NCBI RefSeq assembly: GCF_016924835.1
Contig: NZ_CP070480.1
Span: 992,001 to 1,056,000, forward strand
Direction: 5' to 3'
DNA from: Rothia sp. ZJ932
Lineage (GTDB): Bacteria; Actinomycetota; Actinomycetes; Actinomycetales; Micrococcaceae
DNA: 64,000 bases
The notes under the pieces are model-generated. The model did no database searches. It worked only from the letters and a program-made list of their open reading frames with translations, and was not told the DNA's origin. Position numbers and translations under genes: made by a program. Shown in pieces: positions 18,243 to 26,423 of the stretch. Within the stretch, counting starts at the first letter, position 1. Every line of letters begins with the position of its first letter.

Positions 18243-19133
18243 CTACTTGAACTCGGGTAACCGTAGCAGGGCTTCTTGGGCGATGGTCGCTACGTGCCGT
18301 CCGTCGCGGGTGAAGACAGAACCAGTGGTGAGACCGCGTCCGCCCCTTGCTGCTGGGCTTTCGTAGGCAAAGAGCAGCCAGTCATCGGCAGCGACATCGT
18401 CGTGAAACCAGATGGAATGATCGAGTGAGGCTACCTTCATACCCGGCTGCAACCAGAACTTGCCGTGGGCGCGCATGATGGGTTCCATGATGGTGTAGTC
18501 AGAGGCATACGCTAGGGCTGCTCGATGCGCCACCTGACGTGACCCCAGGGGTGCGATAGCTTTGATCCACACCATATTGGTGGTTGAAGGTGAGGTCTCC
18601 GAGCCCAGGTAGAGCGGGGTGCTGACATGCCTCAGGTCGAAAGGACGCTCGTGGGCAACTGCCTGTACCATGGGGTGTTCAATACCAGCAAGAATCTGCG
18701 CGGCGGTGGGCAACGATTCGGGGTTGGGCACGTCCTTAGGCATAGTGACCGCGTGCTCTAACCCGCGGGCAGGTTCCTGAAAAGACATGATGGTAGAGAA
18801 GATGGGGGTATCTTCTTGGTAGGCGTGGACGCGGCGGGTAGAGAAAGACCGCGTATCGCCCAGTTTCTGCACCCCGTAGCTCAGCGGCTTGTCGATGCTA
18901 CCTGCTTGCAGAAAATAGGCGTGAAGGGAGTGTACCGGGCGGTCTTCTTCAACGGTTGCTGAGGCTGCCATGAGCGATTGCGCCAGTACCTGCCCGCCGT
19001 AGACGCGCGGAGTTTCGCGGGCGAGGGTTTGGGCGCTGAATGCGGCGTCGTCGTGGCCAGTGGATTGAGTGGTTTCGAGGGTGAGCATGGTGCTCAATGC
19101 GGTATCTACGGTTGGAGCTGTGTGATTGCTCAT
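18243..19133 (-). CDS. tesB: Acyl-CoA thioesterase II
   Basis: Double-hotdog thioesterase of 296 aa that hydrolyses medium- and long-chain acyl-CoAs. Typical segments are RVYGGQVLAQSLMAAS (near 39-54), HSLHAYFLQAGSIDKPLSYGV (near 68-88), RSFSTRRVHAYQ, then in the second hotdog HRAALAYASDYTIMEPIMRAH and SLDHSIWFHDDVAADDWLLFAYESP. The active-site Asp (ASDYT), Ser/Thr and Gln (TIAQEAL) region near the C-terminus are conserved. It is alone on the minus strand, convergent with the siderophore operon and divergent from the next gene. Confidence 0.92.
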   Translation of the reverse strand: MSNHTAPTVDTALSTMLTLETTQSTGHDDAAFSAQTLARETPRVYGGQVLAQSLMAASATVEEDRPVHSLHAYFLQAGSIDKPLSYGVQKLGDTRSFSTRRVHAYQEDTPIFSTIMSFQEPARGLEHAVTMPKDVPNPESLPTAAQILAGIEHPMVQAVAHERPFDLRHVSTPLYLGSETSPSTTNMVWIKAIAPLGSRQVAHRAALAYASDYTIMEPIMRAHGKFWLQPGMKVASLDHSIWFHDDVAADDWLLFAYESPAARGGRGLTTGSVFTRDGRHVATIAQEALLRLPEFK

Positions 19134-19217
19134 CTTCTCAAGGCTTTCTGACAGGTAGTAAGGTGGCTAGGGTCAAAGATTTTCACTGATATAAAAATCC
19201 CTCCTCAAAGGAACACT

Positions 19218-19928
19218 ATGCAACACCCCGAACATTCCCAGCAGGCTGCATCAGTTTCGGTTTCGAGCGTTTCCGTAACGCCGTACGTGAAATTTACGGG
19301 TAAAGCGGATCCGCTTGATCTGGTAACTTTTCTTTCGCGTGCACGGGCGGTGGATCCTCAGGCTGCGGTTCACCTGGTGGGGCGGGGTAAGGTATTGGGT
19401 GCTTACGTGGCTGCTCTGTCACCTGCTACCTTGCTTGATATGATGCCCACCGTTCTTGGGTTGCGGGCAATGTCTCTTGCCGAAGAAGCCCAGATCAACG
19501 CAGTGGTTGATGCCGGTGCTGTTCTGGATCGACTTGCTCGCATTGAGGACGCCGGTTTGCGCCTGGCAATGCCTCCGGTGACCGTTAGCGCCGCGTGGGC
19601 GGGCATTGCCCCACCGGTGAGTGGCTGGGAGCTGGTCTCCGGCGTCCGTGCTGAAGACCTGCGTCGGGCAGCCAAAGCGGGTATGGACGCAGTTGATAAG
19701 GCACTGCCTGCTAACCCCGGTCACGCGGTGGTAGACACTGTGCGTTCGCGGATTTGGGCGTCCCCATTGGAGGGGCTGGAAGAACTCACGGTACCCTCAG
19801 GCTGCGCGTTTGCTGCCGAGGTGCTGGGCTTTTTGCCCTCAAAGTTTGAGGGGGAGATTCCCGTGTACACCCACCAAGGGTGGGTGCGACTCAACGCCCC
19901 CGGTGGGTTTGTACTCGCGCGCGTTTAA
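19218..19928 (+). CDS. Conserved actinobacterial protein of unknown function
   Basis: A 236-aa soluble protein without signal peptide or membrane segment. The first 25 residues are Ser/Val-rich and low in complexity, followed by a compact Ala/Leu/Val-rich domain with RARAVDPQAAVHLVGRGKVLGAYVA and GVRAEDLRRAAKAG. I recall similar genes beside globin and thioesterase genes in Micrococcaceae, but no function is known to me. It begins with AAAGGA 8 nt before ATG 19218, and is convergent with the globin gene. Confidence 0.7.
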   Translation: MQHPEHSQQAASVSVSSVSVTPYVKFTGKADPLDLVTFLSRARAVDPQAAVHLVGRGKVLGAYVAALSPATLLDMMPTVLGLRAMSLAEEAQINAVVDAGAVLDRLARIEDAGLRLAMPPVTVSAAWAGIAPPVSGWELVSGVRAEDLRRAAKAGMDAVDKALPANPGHAVVDTVRSRIWASPLEGLEELTVPSGCAFAAEVLGFLPSKFEGEIPVYTHQGWVRLNAPGGFVLARV

Positions 19929-19965
19929 GACCTATGCCCCAAAATTTTGCGCCCGGCTAAGAGAA

Positions 19966-20394
19966 TTAGGCGCGGTTCTGCATGGAGTGAGCGGCGCGTT
20001 CAAAATAATCCCACATCTGGGCATCGTGCAGGGGTGATAAATCGAGGGTGTCCATTGCGTTGCGCATGAACCTCAACCAGGTATCGCGTTCAGCTGCGCC
20101 AATAGCAAAAGGCATGTGACGCATCCGCAAACGAGGGTGCCCCCTGTGTTCCTGGTAGGTTTTTGGCCCGCCCCAGTACTGCTCCAAGAAGGTGCGTAAA
20201 CGCCATTCTGCGCCGTCGAGATCACTCTCAGGGTACATTGCCCTAAACTCGGGATCATCGGCTACCTGCCGGTAGAACTCGCGCACCAGTTTCTCGAAGA
20301 CAGGCGCTCCGTCGACCTGCTCGTAAAAGCTGGTGGGCTGCGCCCGCAACTGTTCCTGGGAGAGTGCAGGTGCAAGGTTAGTATTTTCGCTCAT
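19966..20394 (-). CDS. glbO: Group II truncated hemoglobin
   Basis: A 142-aa 2-on-2 globin of the O type. The sequence has SFYEQVDGAPVFEKLVREFYRQVADDPEFRAMYPESDLDGAEWRLRTFLEQYWGGP with the TrHbO-specific Tyr/Trp positions. The proximal His lies in HPRLRMRHMPFAIG, and AAERDTWLRFMRNAMD follows. Such globins bind O2/NO and may take part in NO or peroxide detoxification. The start MSENTNLA (ATG 20394) is preferred over 20478, since the extra 28 residues do not look like globin and GGAAG precedes this ATG. Confidence 0.9.
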   Translation of the reverse strand: MSENTNLAPALSQEQLRAQPTSFYEQVDGAPVFEKLVREFYRQVADDPEFRAMYPESDLDGAEWRLRTFLEQYWGGPKTYQEHRGHPRLRMRHMPFAIGAAERDTWLRFMRNAMDTLDLSPLHDAQMWDYFERAAHSMQNRA

Positions 20395-20503
20395 GCTTCC
20401 ACTGTATGCCCTGTGCTGCCGCCCCTTCAAACACTCAACCTGCGACCCTTTGCAAAAAAGTGCCGCAGGTTGAGTCAATGAACTGGCGAGAACCCCTTGT
20501 GGT

Positions 20504-23050
20504 TTAGAGGGTATCTGCCGCCTGAACCTTGAGCGCGCGCACTACGCCGTCGCGATTCTCAGCGATCTGACGCTTGAGACCTGCCGCGTCATCGCCCAAA
20601 GAGTTCAAGAACTCTTCAGTTCGGGTCAGCAGCTGCTGCGAGGGCAGCGCACCGGGGTACATACCGGTGATAATCTGCGTTGAGATTTCGTGGCTGCGTT
20701 CGCGCCAGAGACTCTCGATGGTCTCAAAATACTTGTCGGTGTACTGCTCAAACAGGGCATCATCGTTGCCCTGGTAGAAACCAGCAATTGCTGAGCGCTG
20801 CACAACGTTGGAAAGCTCACCGGTTTCAACAACCTGCTGCCACACCTTAGCTTTAGCCTCAGCGGTGGGAATAGCAGCGGACGCGGTTGCCGCCGCCTGC
20901 TGACCGTTCGAGGTGTTATCGGCTTCACGCTCAGCATCAATATCAGCCGGGGTGAGTCTGCCACCGGCAGCCAGGGAAGTCACCAGAACCCAGCGCAAAT
21001 CGGTATCGATCTCACGCTCAGCAAGGGTCTCTTCACCCTCAAGCAGTGCCTTGACTCGATCAAGCTGCTCTTCGGTGCGGGCAAGACGCGCAAAGGAACG
21101 CAAGAACTGCAACTGGTTATCAGAACCCGGCTCTGCTTTGAGGGTAATCTCCCACATCGCCTCAGCGGCGCGCTCGCGGGTTTCATCAGCCGATTCAGGA
21201 TTGATATATGAGCGCAGTGCCAGCTCGAAGTTACGCAACTGAACCATCACAGCAGTTGAGTTGGTTTCTTTACCCAGGTTGTTCAGCACCAGATCGATGT
21301 AACGGCGGGCGGGGAAGTCACCGTCGCGGGTGGCATCCCACAGCGCACCCCAGAGAACACCGCGGGCAACAGAAGAATCCAGATCCTTCAGATGTGAAAT
21401 AGCGGTCTGTTGGGAGTCTTCGTCAAGGCGCAGCTTAGCGAAGGTCAAATCTTCATCGTTGAGTAGCACGAGATCGGGGCGCGGCTTACCAGCAGCTTCG
21501 CTCACCTCGGTGGTTTCGCCATCGACATCAATCTCAAAGCGCTCGGTACGGGTCAGGCTCACACCGTCGTAGTTGTAGAAGCCCACCACCATACGGTGCG
21601 GACGCAGAGTCTCGTAGCCTTCTGCGTAGCTCTGGCGAATAGTGAGCGAGGTGATGTAATCGTTCTCATCTTGCTCAAGCTCAGCGGTCAGAGTATTGAC
21701 ACCGGCAGTCTCAAGCCACTTGGCGCTCCACGCGCGCACGTCGCGTCCGCTAGTTGTCTCTAGCTCATCAAGCAAGTCATCGAGTACGGTGTTACCCCAG
21801 GCGTGCTTATCGAAGTAGACCTTCAACGCTGCCATAAAGTTCTCCTGACCAACCCATGCCACCAGCTGGCGCAGCACAGAAGCACCCTTGGCGTAGGTGA
21901 TACCGTCAAAGTTCACCTGAACATCGTGCAAATCGTTGATCTCGGCAACAATGGGGTGGGTGGATGACAGCTGATCCTGACGGTAAGCCCAGGTCTTCTC
22001 TGACGCTGAGAAAGTAGCCCACGCCTCGGAGGCGAAACGGGTGTTTTCAGCCGCTGCCAGGGTAGACATGAACTCCGCGAAAGACTCGTTCAGCCACAAA
22101 TCATTCCACCACTTCATGGTCACCAAATCTCCAAACCACATGTGTGCCAGCTCGTGCAACACTGTAATCGCGCGGCGCTCAATCATCGCCTCGGTGGTCT
22201 TTGAACGGAAGATGTAGTTCTCTAAGAAGGTAACCGCACCGGCGTTCTCCATTGCACCTGCATTGAACTCGGGCACAAAGAGCTGATCGTACTTCTCAAA
22301 GGGGTAGGGGGTCTTGAACTGCTCCTCGAAGAACTCAAAACCTTGGGCAGTCAGTTCAAAAATGTCATCAGCGTCAAGGTAAGGCATCAGCGACTTGCGC
22401 GCAAAAACGCCCAGGGGAACCTCGCGTCCTTCTGAATTGGTCAGTGATGAACGAGTGGACGCGTAGGGGCCAGCGATAATCGCTGTGATGTAGGAAGAGA
22501 TGCGGGGAGTGGGCTTGAAAAACCAGACCTTCGCCTCGTCCTTTTCTTCAACACTGGTTTCAGGCTGGTTAGATACCACGACCCAGTGAGCAGGAGCGGT
22601 CACAATAAACTCGAACTCAGCTTTGAGATCGGGCTGCTCAAACACGGGGTAGACACGGCGAGAATCGGGCACCTCAAACTGCGAGTACAGGTAAACTTCA
22701 CCGTCTACGGGATCAACGAAACGGTGTAAACCCTCACCGGTATTGGTGTACAGCATATCCGCATCAATAACCAGCACATTCTCATCAGCCAAAGACGGCA
22801 ACTCAATACACACACCATCAGCCAAAGAAACATCGAGCGCCTTACCATTGAGTTCAATCGAACGCACCGAATCAGTAATGGCATCAATAAAAGTAGAAGC
22901 ACCAGCCTGAGCCGTAAAACGCACCTCAGTACGCGAACCAAAAACCCGCTCACCGCGCGTTAGATCAAGCTCAACCTTGTAGCTGGCAACATTCTTGATA
23001 ACCTCAGCGCGCGCAATAGCCTCTTCACGCGTCAAATTCATACCCGGCAT
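20504..23050 (-). CDS. pepN: Aminopeptidase N (M1 family)
   Basis: Zinc aminopeptidase of 848 aa that trims N-terminal residues from peptides. The exopeptidase motif GAMENAGAVTF and the zinc site HELAHMWFGDLVTMKWWNDLWLNESFAEF (HExxH with the downstream Glu) are both intact. An N-terminal beta domain precedes, and the long helical ERAP1-like C-terminal domain follows. MPGMNLTREEA is the standard actinobacterial start, so ATG 23050 is preferred over 23095. It is downstream of nothing on its own strand and ends near the globin stop region. Confidence 0.93.
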   Translation of the reverse strand: MPGMNLTREEAIARAEVIKNVASYKVELDLTRGERVFGSRTEVRFTAQAGASTFIDAITDSVRSIELNGKALDVSLADGVCIELPSLADENVLVIDADMLYTNTGEGLHRFVDPVDGEVYLYSQFEVPDSRRVYPVFEQPDLKAEFEFIVTAPAHWVVVSNQPETSVEEKDEAKVWFFKPTPRISSYITAIIAGPYASTRSSLTNSEGREVPLGVFARKSLMPYLDADDIFELTAQGFEFFEEQFKTPYPFEKYDQLFVPEFNAGAMENAGAVTFLENYIFRSKTTEAMIERRAITVLHELAHMWFGDLVTMKWWNDLWLNESFAEFMSTLAAAENTRFASEAWATFSASEKTWAYRQDQLSSTHPIVAEINDLHDVQVNFDGITYAKGASVLRQLVAWVGQENFMAALKVYFDKHAWGNTVLDDLLDELETTSGRDVRAWSAKWLETAGVNTLTAELEQDENDYITSLTIRQSYAEGYETLRPHRMVVGFYNYDGVSLTRTERFEIDVDGETTEVSEAAGKPRPDLVLLNDEDLTFAKLRLDEDSQQTAISHLKDLDSSVARGVLWGALWDATRDGDFPARRYIDLVLNNLGKETNSTAVMVQLRNFELALRSYINPESADETRERAAEAMWEITLKAEPGSDNQLQFLRSFARLARTEEQLDRVKALLEGEETLAEREIDTDLRWVLVTSLAAGGRLTPADIDAEREADNTSNGQQAAATASAAIPTAEAKAKVWQQVVETGELSNVVQRSAIAGFYQGNDDALFEQYTDKYFETIESLWRERSHEISTQIITGMYPGALPSQQLLTRTEEFLNSLGDDAAGLKRQIAENRDGVVRALKVQAADTL

Positions 23051-23256
23051 ACAATCCTTCTTCTGTGAACAAAATGAAACAAAAATCAAACCCACGCGCT
23101 ACCGGCAGTCACTTACACCCACACCACTATCTAGCATAGAATCATTACAGTGACAGCTCTGCACCCGTGCTCTATCACACACTTTAGCGGGCGCAGCGGT
23201 CATATAAAAATTAGGGGCACCCCTAAACACCGCGCAAAAACAAGGAGAGAGACCTA

Positions 23257-23745
23257 GTGCGAGTTCACATTGCAACAGACCACGCAGGGCTAGACCTCAG
23301 CCGCTACCTCGTAGAATCCCTCACCGAAGCGGGCTACGAGATGGTAGACCACGGCCCCACCGAATACGACCCCCTCGATGATTACCCCAGCTTCTGCATC
23401 AACGCGGCGCTCGCGGTCAAAGCAGACCGCGATGCAGGTCTCGACTCACTGGGTATCGTGCTCGGTGGCTCAGGCAACGGTGAGCAGATGGCAGCCAACA
23501 AGGTAGAGGGAATCCGTGCTGCTCTTGCCTGGAACCAAGACACCGCAGCCCTCGCCCGTGAGCACAATAACGCTCAGATGGTTGCTGTGGGCGGACGTCA
23601 GCACGATAAAGAGGAAGCGCTGGAGATTATCAAGACCTTCCTCCGCACCGAGTTCCCCGGCGACGAACGCCACGTACGCCGCATCAACCAGATGGGCGAA
23701 TACGAACGTACCGGCGCTATCGCAGGTAAAGACATCAACGCCTAA
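23257..23745 (+). CDS. rpiB: Ribose-5-phosphate isomerase B
   Basis: Interconverts ribose-5-phosphate and ribulose-5-phosphate in the pentose-phosphate pathway. The 162-aa protein shows the LacAB/RpiB fold: MRVHIATDHAGLDLSRYLVE (1-20), GYEMVDHGP, then GLDSLGIVLGGSGNGEQMAANKVEGIRAALAW with the active-site GGSGNGE loop typical of actinobacterial RpiB, which uses Glu rather than Cys as base. NNAQMVAVGGRQHDKEEAL follows. The start is GTG 23257 with GGAGAG 9 nt upstream. The nei1-like gene follows after about 100 bp. Confidence 0.92.
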   Translation: MRVHIATDHAGLDLSRYLVESLTEAGYEMVDHGPTEYDPLDDYPSFCINAALAVKADRDAGLDSLGIVLGGSGNGEQMAANKVEGIRAALAWNQDTAALAREHNNAQMVAVGGRQHDKEEALEIIKTFLRTEFPGDERHVRRINQMGEYERTGAIAGKDINA

Positions 23746-23847
23746 CCCCTTGAACATCTGAGACACCGGTGTGTACCTGCCCGTCCTATCGGGTAGGTAC
23801 ACACTCTTTAAACCTCACGCAAACCATCACCAGAAAGCTCTTGTTTT

Positions 23848-24750
23848 ATGCCCGAAGGTCATTCCATCCACCGCCTTGCCCGGCAGTTCAACGACGTTTT
23901 TGTCGGCGCGTCAGTGCAGGTGACCAGCCCCCAGGGACGTTTTAGCGCAGGAGCTGCCCTCCTGACAGGGCACCGCATAACCGGTGCCTACGCCCATGGC
24001 AAGCACCTCTTTATCGATTTTGAGAACGAGCTGACTCTCAACGTGCATCTGGGGATCTACGGGGCATGGACCTTCGGCGGTGATGAACACTTTGCCGGTG
24101 CATCTTCTATTGGCGCACCCCGAAAGATCGGCGAGCGCGAGGTACCCAGGGACGCGAGCGCCCCCGAAACGCCAACCGCGGGTTACGACGGGCCGCCCGA
24201 GCCCAAGGCAACGGTTCGTGCTCGTGTGGTGTCAGAGCACGGTTGGGCTGATCTGGTGGGGCCCACGGTATGTCGCACTCTGACCCAGCAGGAAGTGGCG
24301 GCGGTGCGCGCAAAGTTAGGGCCAGACCCACTGAATCAGGACGCGAATCCGCATGCCTTTTACGCAGCGGCACGTAAAACTGCTCGCCCCATTGGGGTGG
24401 TTCTGATGGACCAGAAAATGATCTCGGGCGTGGGTAATATCTTCCGCGCTGAATCGCTGTGGCGCCAAGAAATTGATCCTCTGCGTCCGGCTAAAGAGCT
24501 TACTGATGCCGAACTTGAAAACCTGTGGATTGATAACAAGCATCTGCTTGAAATTGGGGTGCGCGTGGGCAGGATTATCACCACCGAACCGGCTGATCGC
24601 CCCGGTATACCCGAAGACGAAGCCTGGCCTGAGCATGCTAACTATGTCTATATGCACCAGGGGCAACCCTGCCTCCGGTGTGCGACAACTATTCGTGTTG
24701 AAGAAGTCGCCGGGCGCAAACTCTACTGGTGTCCCGGCTGCCAGCGCTAG
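23848..24750 (+). CDS. nei1: Fpg/Nei family DNA glycosylase (Nei1-like endonuclease VIII)
   Basis: Base-excision repair glycosylase/AP lyase of 300 aa for oxidised bases. Pro2-Glu3 of MPEGHSIHRLA supply the catalytic N-terminus. A helix-two-turn-helix with MDQKMISGVGNIFRAESLWRQEIDP lies near 190-212, and a complete C-terminal zinc finger CLRCATTIRVEEVAGRKLYWCPGC is present. The MPEGHS/T-HRLA start and the inserted acidic loop at about 100-125 match mycobacterial Nei1 (Rv2464c type). It is downstream of rpiB on the same strand, which is also the order in many actinobacteria. Confidence 0.9.
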   Translation: MPEGHSIHRLARQFNDVFVGASVQVTSPQGRFSAGAALLTGHRITGAYAHGKHLFIDFENELTLNVHLGIYGAWTFGGDEHFAGASSIGAPRKIGEREVPRDASAPETPTAGYDGPPEPKATVRARVVSEHGWADLVGPTVCRTLTQQEVAAVRAKLGPDPLNQDANPHAFYAAARKTARPIGVVLMDQKMISGVGNIFRAESLWRQEIDPLRPAKELTDAELENLWIDNKHLLEIGVRVGRIITTEPADRPGIPEDEAWPEHANYVYMHQGQPCLRCATTIRVEEVAGRKLYWCPGCQR

Positions 24751-24849
24751 TGCGTCCGCTCTCTTTTAAACACTGCTGCCCCTTACAGAGACGTTTCTGC
24801 GAGGGGCAGCAGCTTGTATACCCAGCAGCTCCCTTAGCGGACGCGGTTG

Positions 24850-26325
24850 CTACCGTGGCTTGTGTACGAGCTTGGTGGCGCGCACCTTGAGTCGCTCTAA
24901 ACGGCGTGAGCGGGTGACATTGTGGGTGTAGTTCACAGCCCCGTCTGAGGTGTACTCAATCATTGCGAAGACCTGGCTAGCTAACAGAACGTACACGGTG
25001 AAAATACCGTTGTAGTTGAAAGCCTCACGCAAGAGCAAGATAGAAGTCAGAGCAATGGATACTGCCAGCAACGCCAGAATAACCTTGCGAGAACGCTGCC
25101 TACCGCGTAGCACGCCTGCTGCCAACAGAATATGTATTGCTGAGAGGGCAACCAACCCCGCTACCAGCGACCCATTAAAGAGCTCATCAGGGTGAACGGT
25201 GTGTGTCAAGACATCCAGTAGGTCCTCGTAGGAGCGAACACCCACCTCAGTAAGTACCTGCAAAAGACGCAAGATGCCGTTAGCAAACTGAAGAGCTGCA
25301 CCAATGATGACGAACGCTGATGCGAAAACGGTGCTCAGAGGAATCTGCTCCACCAGTTCCCAGGGTTTGCGATGATGTGAATAGCGAGATTCGGGGGAGA
25401 GATCGGGAATCTTCATCTCTTCGGTAATCACATCATCGAGTTCCAAAATTGGCAGGTTGCCGTCGGTGATGATGTTATCGCCGCCGCCATTACGTGAATG
25501 ATAACCGGCAGAGAAATCCACAATAACGTCGTGGTATGCCTCTTCGTTGGCAAAGAGCACGGTTTCCACCAGATAGTCACGTTCTTTATCGGTGTCAGCA
25601 TCAATCTTGTGCGTGACCTGCAGGGTGAAGAGCGAAAGACCCACCGCGCGGTCAAAGGTAGCAGCTGCCACCCAATCAACTTCAACACCGCCGGGGAGCT
25701 TCCAGCCCGGTGGGGTCTTCCAAAAACGCACATGGTGACGTTTTGACGGGTTGCCGTCCACTTCTTGCTGATAGGCAAAATCTTCTTTGCGGTCAAAGAG
25801 ATACAGCGGAGAAACCGGCGCGGTGGGGTAGGGCTGCCTGCGCAGGGTATTAATAATAATGCGCCAAGAACTAGCCAGGGTTACCGGCTCAGCCCTCAAC
25901 CAACCGGCACGACGCATGGCACGGTGAACATCCACCGATTCACCGCGTACGCCCAAATTTACGGGGTCTCCCAACAGACCGTCACCGGTTTGGGTTCTGC
26001 CAATAAAGTAGGCGGGCACATACAGCGCTGTGAGAATACGGTGTAGGCGCGGCAAAATCATGTACGCCGCAACGCCCCACAAGAGCAAAATCAGCGGAAT
26101 AGACGACCAGCTACTATTATTCAGCGCTGTGTAAAGAGTGATAACAGCCAGCCACATCGAAGCAAGCCCGGCGAATGCAAAGTATGATTTGTCGATCCAC
26201 CCATTGAGCGCCCTGCGTCTACCCACACCGGGTAAATGCTTGTGCCCGGGTTTTAACGGTTGATGGGTATTGCCGCGGTAGACGGGGTACCCCTCCACCT
26301 GGCGAATATCAAACCGTTCAGCCAT
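24850..26325 (-). CDS. LssY C-terminal domain membrane protein
   Basis: A 491-aa membrane protein with an LssY-type domain. Segments HHVRFWKTPPGW, PGGVEVDWVAAATFDRAVGLS and TLQVTHKIDADTDKERDYLVETV (near 195-260) match the family pattern of putative phosphatases. Two or three hydrophobic helices lie N-terminal (about 48-95) and four or five in the C-terminal third (about 335-455). The function is not established; LssY is named from a Legionella secretion locus, with phosphatase activity only predicted. It follows valS on the minus strand, separated by a strong hairpin. Confidence 0.75.
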   Translation of the reverse strand: MAERFDIRQVEGYPVYRGNTHQPLKPGHKHLPGVGRRRALNGWIDKSYFAFAGLASMWLAVITLYTALNNSSWSSIPLILLLWGVAAYMILPRLHRILTALYVPAYFIGRTQTGDGLLGDPVNLGVRGESVDVHRAMRRAGWLRAEPVTLASSWRIIINTLRRQPYPTAPVSPLYLFDRKEDFAYQQEVDGNPSKRHHVRFWKTPPGWKLPGGVEVDWVAAATFDRAVGLSLFTLQVTHKIDADTDKERDYLVETVLFANEEAYHDVIVDFSAGYHSRNGGGDNIITDGNLPILELDDVITEEMKIPDLSPESRYSHHRKPWELVEQIPLSTVFASAFVIIGAALQFANGILRLLQVLTEVGVRSYEDLLDVLTHTVHPDELFNGSLVAGLVALSAIHILLAAGVLRGRQRSRKVILALLAVSIALTSILLLREAFNYNGIFTVYVLLASQVFAMIEYTSDGAVNYTHNVTRSRRLERLKVRATKLVHKPR

Positions 26326-26346
26326 AAGTGTTCCTTTACCAAAGAT

Positions 26347-26383
26347 ACTTGGTGCCCCCTGCAGTGTGCAGGGGGCACCAAGT
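26347..26383 (-). terminator. Perfect 17-bp hairpin downstream of valS
   Basis: ACTTGGTGCCCCCTGCA (26347-26363) and its exact complement (26367-26383) enclose a 3-nt loop. It lies 41 bp after the valS stop on the minus strand. The U tract is weak (ATCTTTGG), but the stem is very stable. Confidence 0.7.
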
Positions 26384-26423
26384 CAGTTACTGTACCGCCG
26401 GTCAGCGCCGACAAGTATGAGGT